DNA of 64,000 nt, taken from NCBI GenBank assembly GCA_038239345.1, contig JBBSEX010000001.1, forward strand, positions 248,001 through 312,000, written 5' to 3'. Under the pieces are notes generated by a model, which saw only the letters and a program-made list of their open reading frames with translations, had not been told where the DNA came from and made no database searches. This document shows positions 63,601 through 64,000 of this stretch, piece after piece. The translations under genes were made by a program, and so were the position numbers. Every line of letters begins with the position of its first letter. Position 1 is the stretch's first letter. The stretch is from JBBSEX01 sp038239345. GTDB lineage: Bacteria > Acidobacteriota > Terriglobia > Bryobacterales > Bryobacteraceae.

Positions 63601-64000
63601 ATGAACGACGAATTCACTCCCGAATCCCGGCCGGTTGAAGAGAGTGCGCCATCGCGTTGGCATCTCTCCGCCGCGGTTTTCTTACTGCGCGACTTGTTAC
63701 TGTCGGTGGTAATCGCGTTTGTCGTCATTCTGTTCATTTATCAGCCGGTGAAGGTGGAAGGCACAAGCATGATGCCCGCTCTCCAGGACCAGGAGAGGAT
63801 CTTCATCAACAAGTTTATCTATCGCTTTAATATCGGCAAAATCGAACACGGCGATATGGTGGTTTTCTGGTATCCGAACGACCCCAGCAAATCCTACATC
63901 AAGCGCGTGATCGGTACGCCCGGCGATACGGTGGAAGTGATGAACGGGCTGGTGTACGTAAATGGCAAGCGGTTGGAAGAAGCGTATGTGCCGCCGGAGT
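63601..64000 (+). CDS. lepB: Signal peptidase I (partial, runs off right edge)
   Basis: The first 133 residues of a type I signal peptidase. One membrane helix spans about 29-49. Catalytic Ser56 is in VEGTSMMPAL and general base Lys101 in SYIKRVIGTPGD, both in standard context. The ATG at 63601 follows GAGGAAA, and the gene is divergent from the glycosyltransferase. The C-terminal part lies outside the window. Confidence 0.95.
   Translation, partial: MNDEFTPESRPVEESAPSRWHLSAAVFLLRDLLLSVVIAFVVILFIYQPVKVEGTSMMPALQDQERIFINKFIYRFNIGKIEHGDMVVFWYPNDPSKSYIKRVIGTPGDTVEVMNGLVYVNGKRLEEAYVPPE

Overview
The window looks like a chromosomal segment of an acidobacterium, most likely of the Bryobacterales/Solibacter type. 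The reasons are indirect: a very large TonB-dependent receptor with an N-terminal carboxypeptidase-like domain, MoxR/DUF4129/DUF4350 membrane operons, a FecR plus DUF6600 surface protein, YfhO and RDD proteins, many secreted glycan-active enzymes with signal peptides, moderately high GC, and tightly packed genes with frequent GTG/TTG starts. No rRNA, CRISPR array, prophage or insertion sequence was seen. One tRNA (Ser-GCT) is present.

0-6 kb (minus strand): a translationally coupled run of seven genes (RDD/GYF protein, two zinc-ribbon or B-box membrane proteins, a PH-like membrane protein, DUF4129, DUF4350, MoxR ATPase). Most junctions are ATGA overlaps and the run leaves the window at its left edge. 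6-10.5 kb: a secreted DUF4097-type protein with repeated NGG motifs and a roughly 1120-residue TonB-dependent receptor closed by a strong terminator. 10.5-13.5 kb: rhodanese, murA and murQ in one operon, preceded by an IscA/ErpA-type protein with its own terminator. 13.6-14.2 kb: remains of a DUF104/VapC toxin-antitoxin pair. 14.4-17.7 kb: ECF sigma factor, zinc anti-sigma factor, Spy/CnrX-like membrane protein, DUF4126 protein, DinB-like protein and a secreted phosphatase. 17.9-24.8 kb: class III aminotransferase, methyltransferase, YraN, YfhO and the FecR/DUF6600 protein.

24.8-30 kb is accessory in character: an unknown DUF4375-like protein between two imperfect copies of the 3' end of the FecR gene, a CPBP protease, a GNAT acetyltransferase, and a 974-residue protein I cannot assign. 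30-39 kb is the most coherent candidate system: an alpha-L-fucosidase convergent with an apparent six-member minus-strand operon (broken TonB receptor, APC permease, two tandem secreted PIG-L deacetylases, DegT aminotransferase, clan GH-A glycosidase with an FN3 domain). Its layout suggests breakdown of an acetylated amino-sugar or deoxysugar glycoconjugate, and the receptor is disabled. 39-43 kb: MBL hydrolase, HAD phosphatase, ilvE and nagA. 43-46.4 kb: a two-gene operon of an unknown 255-residue protein and a TPR-CHAT protease lipoprotein.

46.5-51.4 kb: nitroreductase, epoxide hydrolase, M20 amidohydrolase and a Tat-type sulfatase-like protein with several non-canonical active-site positions. 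51.5-57.2 kb: tRNA-Ser, two unknown proteins, isocitrate dehydrogenase divergent from a winged-helix regulator across three 14-bp repeats, an ankyrin protein and a catalase-like peroxidase. 57.3-60.8 kb: the translation cluster rplM-rpsI-rpsB-tsf-pyrH. 61-64 kb: an unknown small protein, a glycosyltransferase-methyltransferase fusion, a second glycosyltransferase and the start of signal peptidase I.
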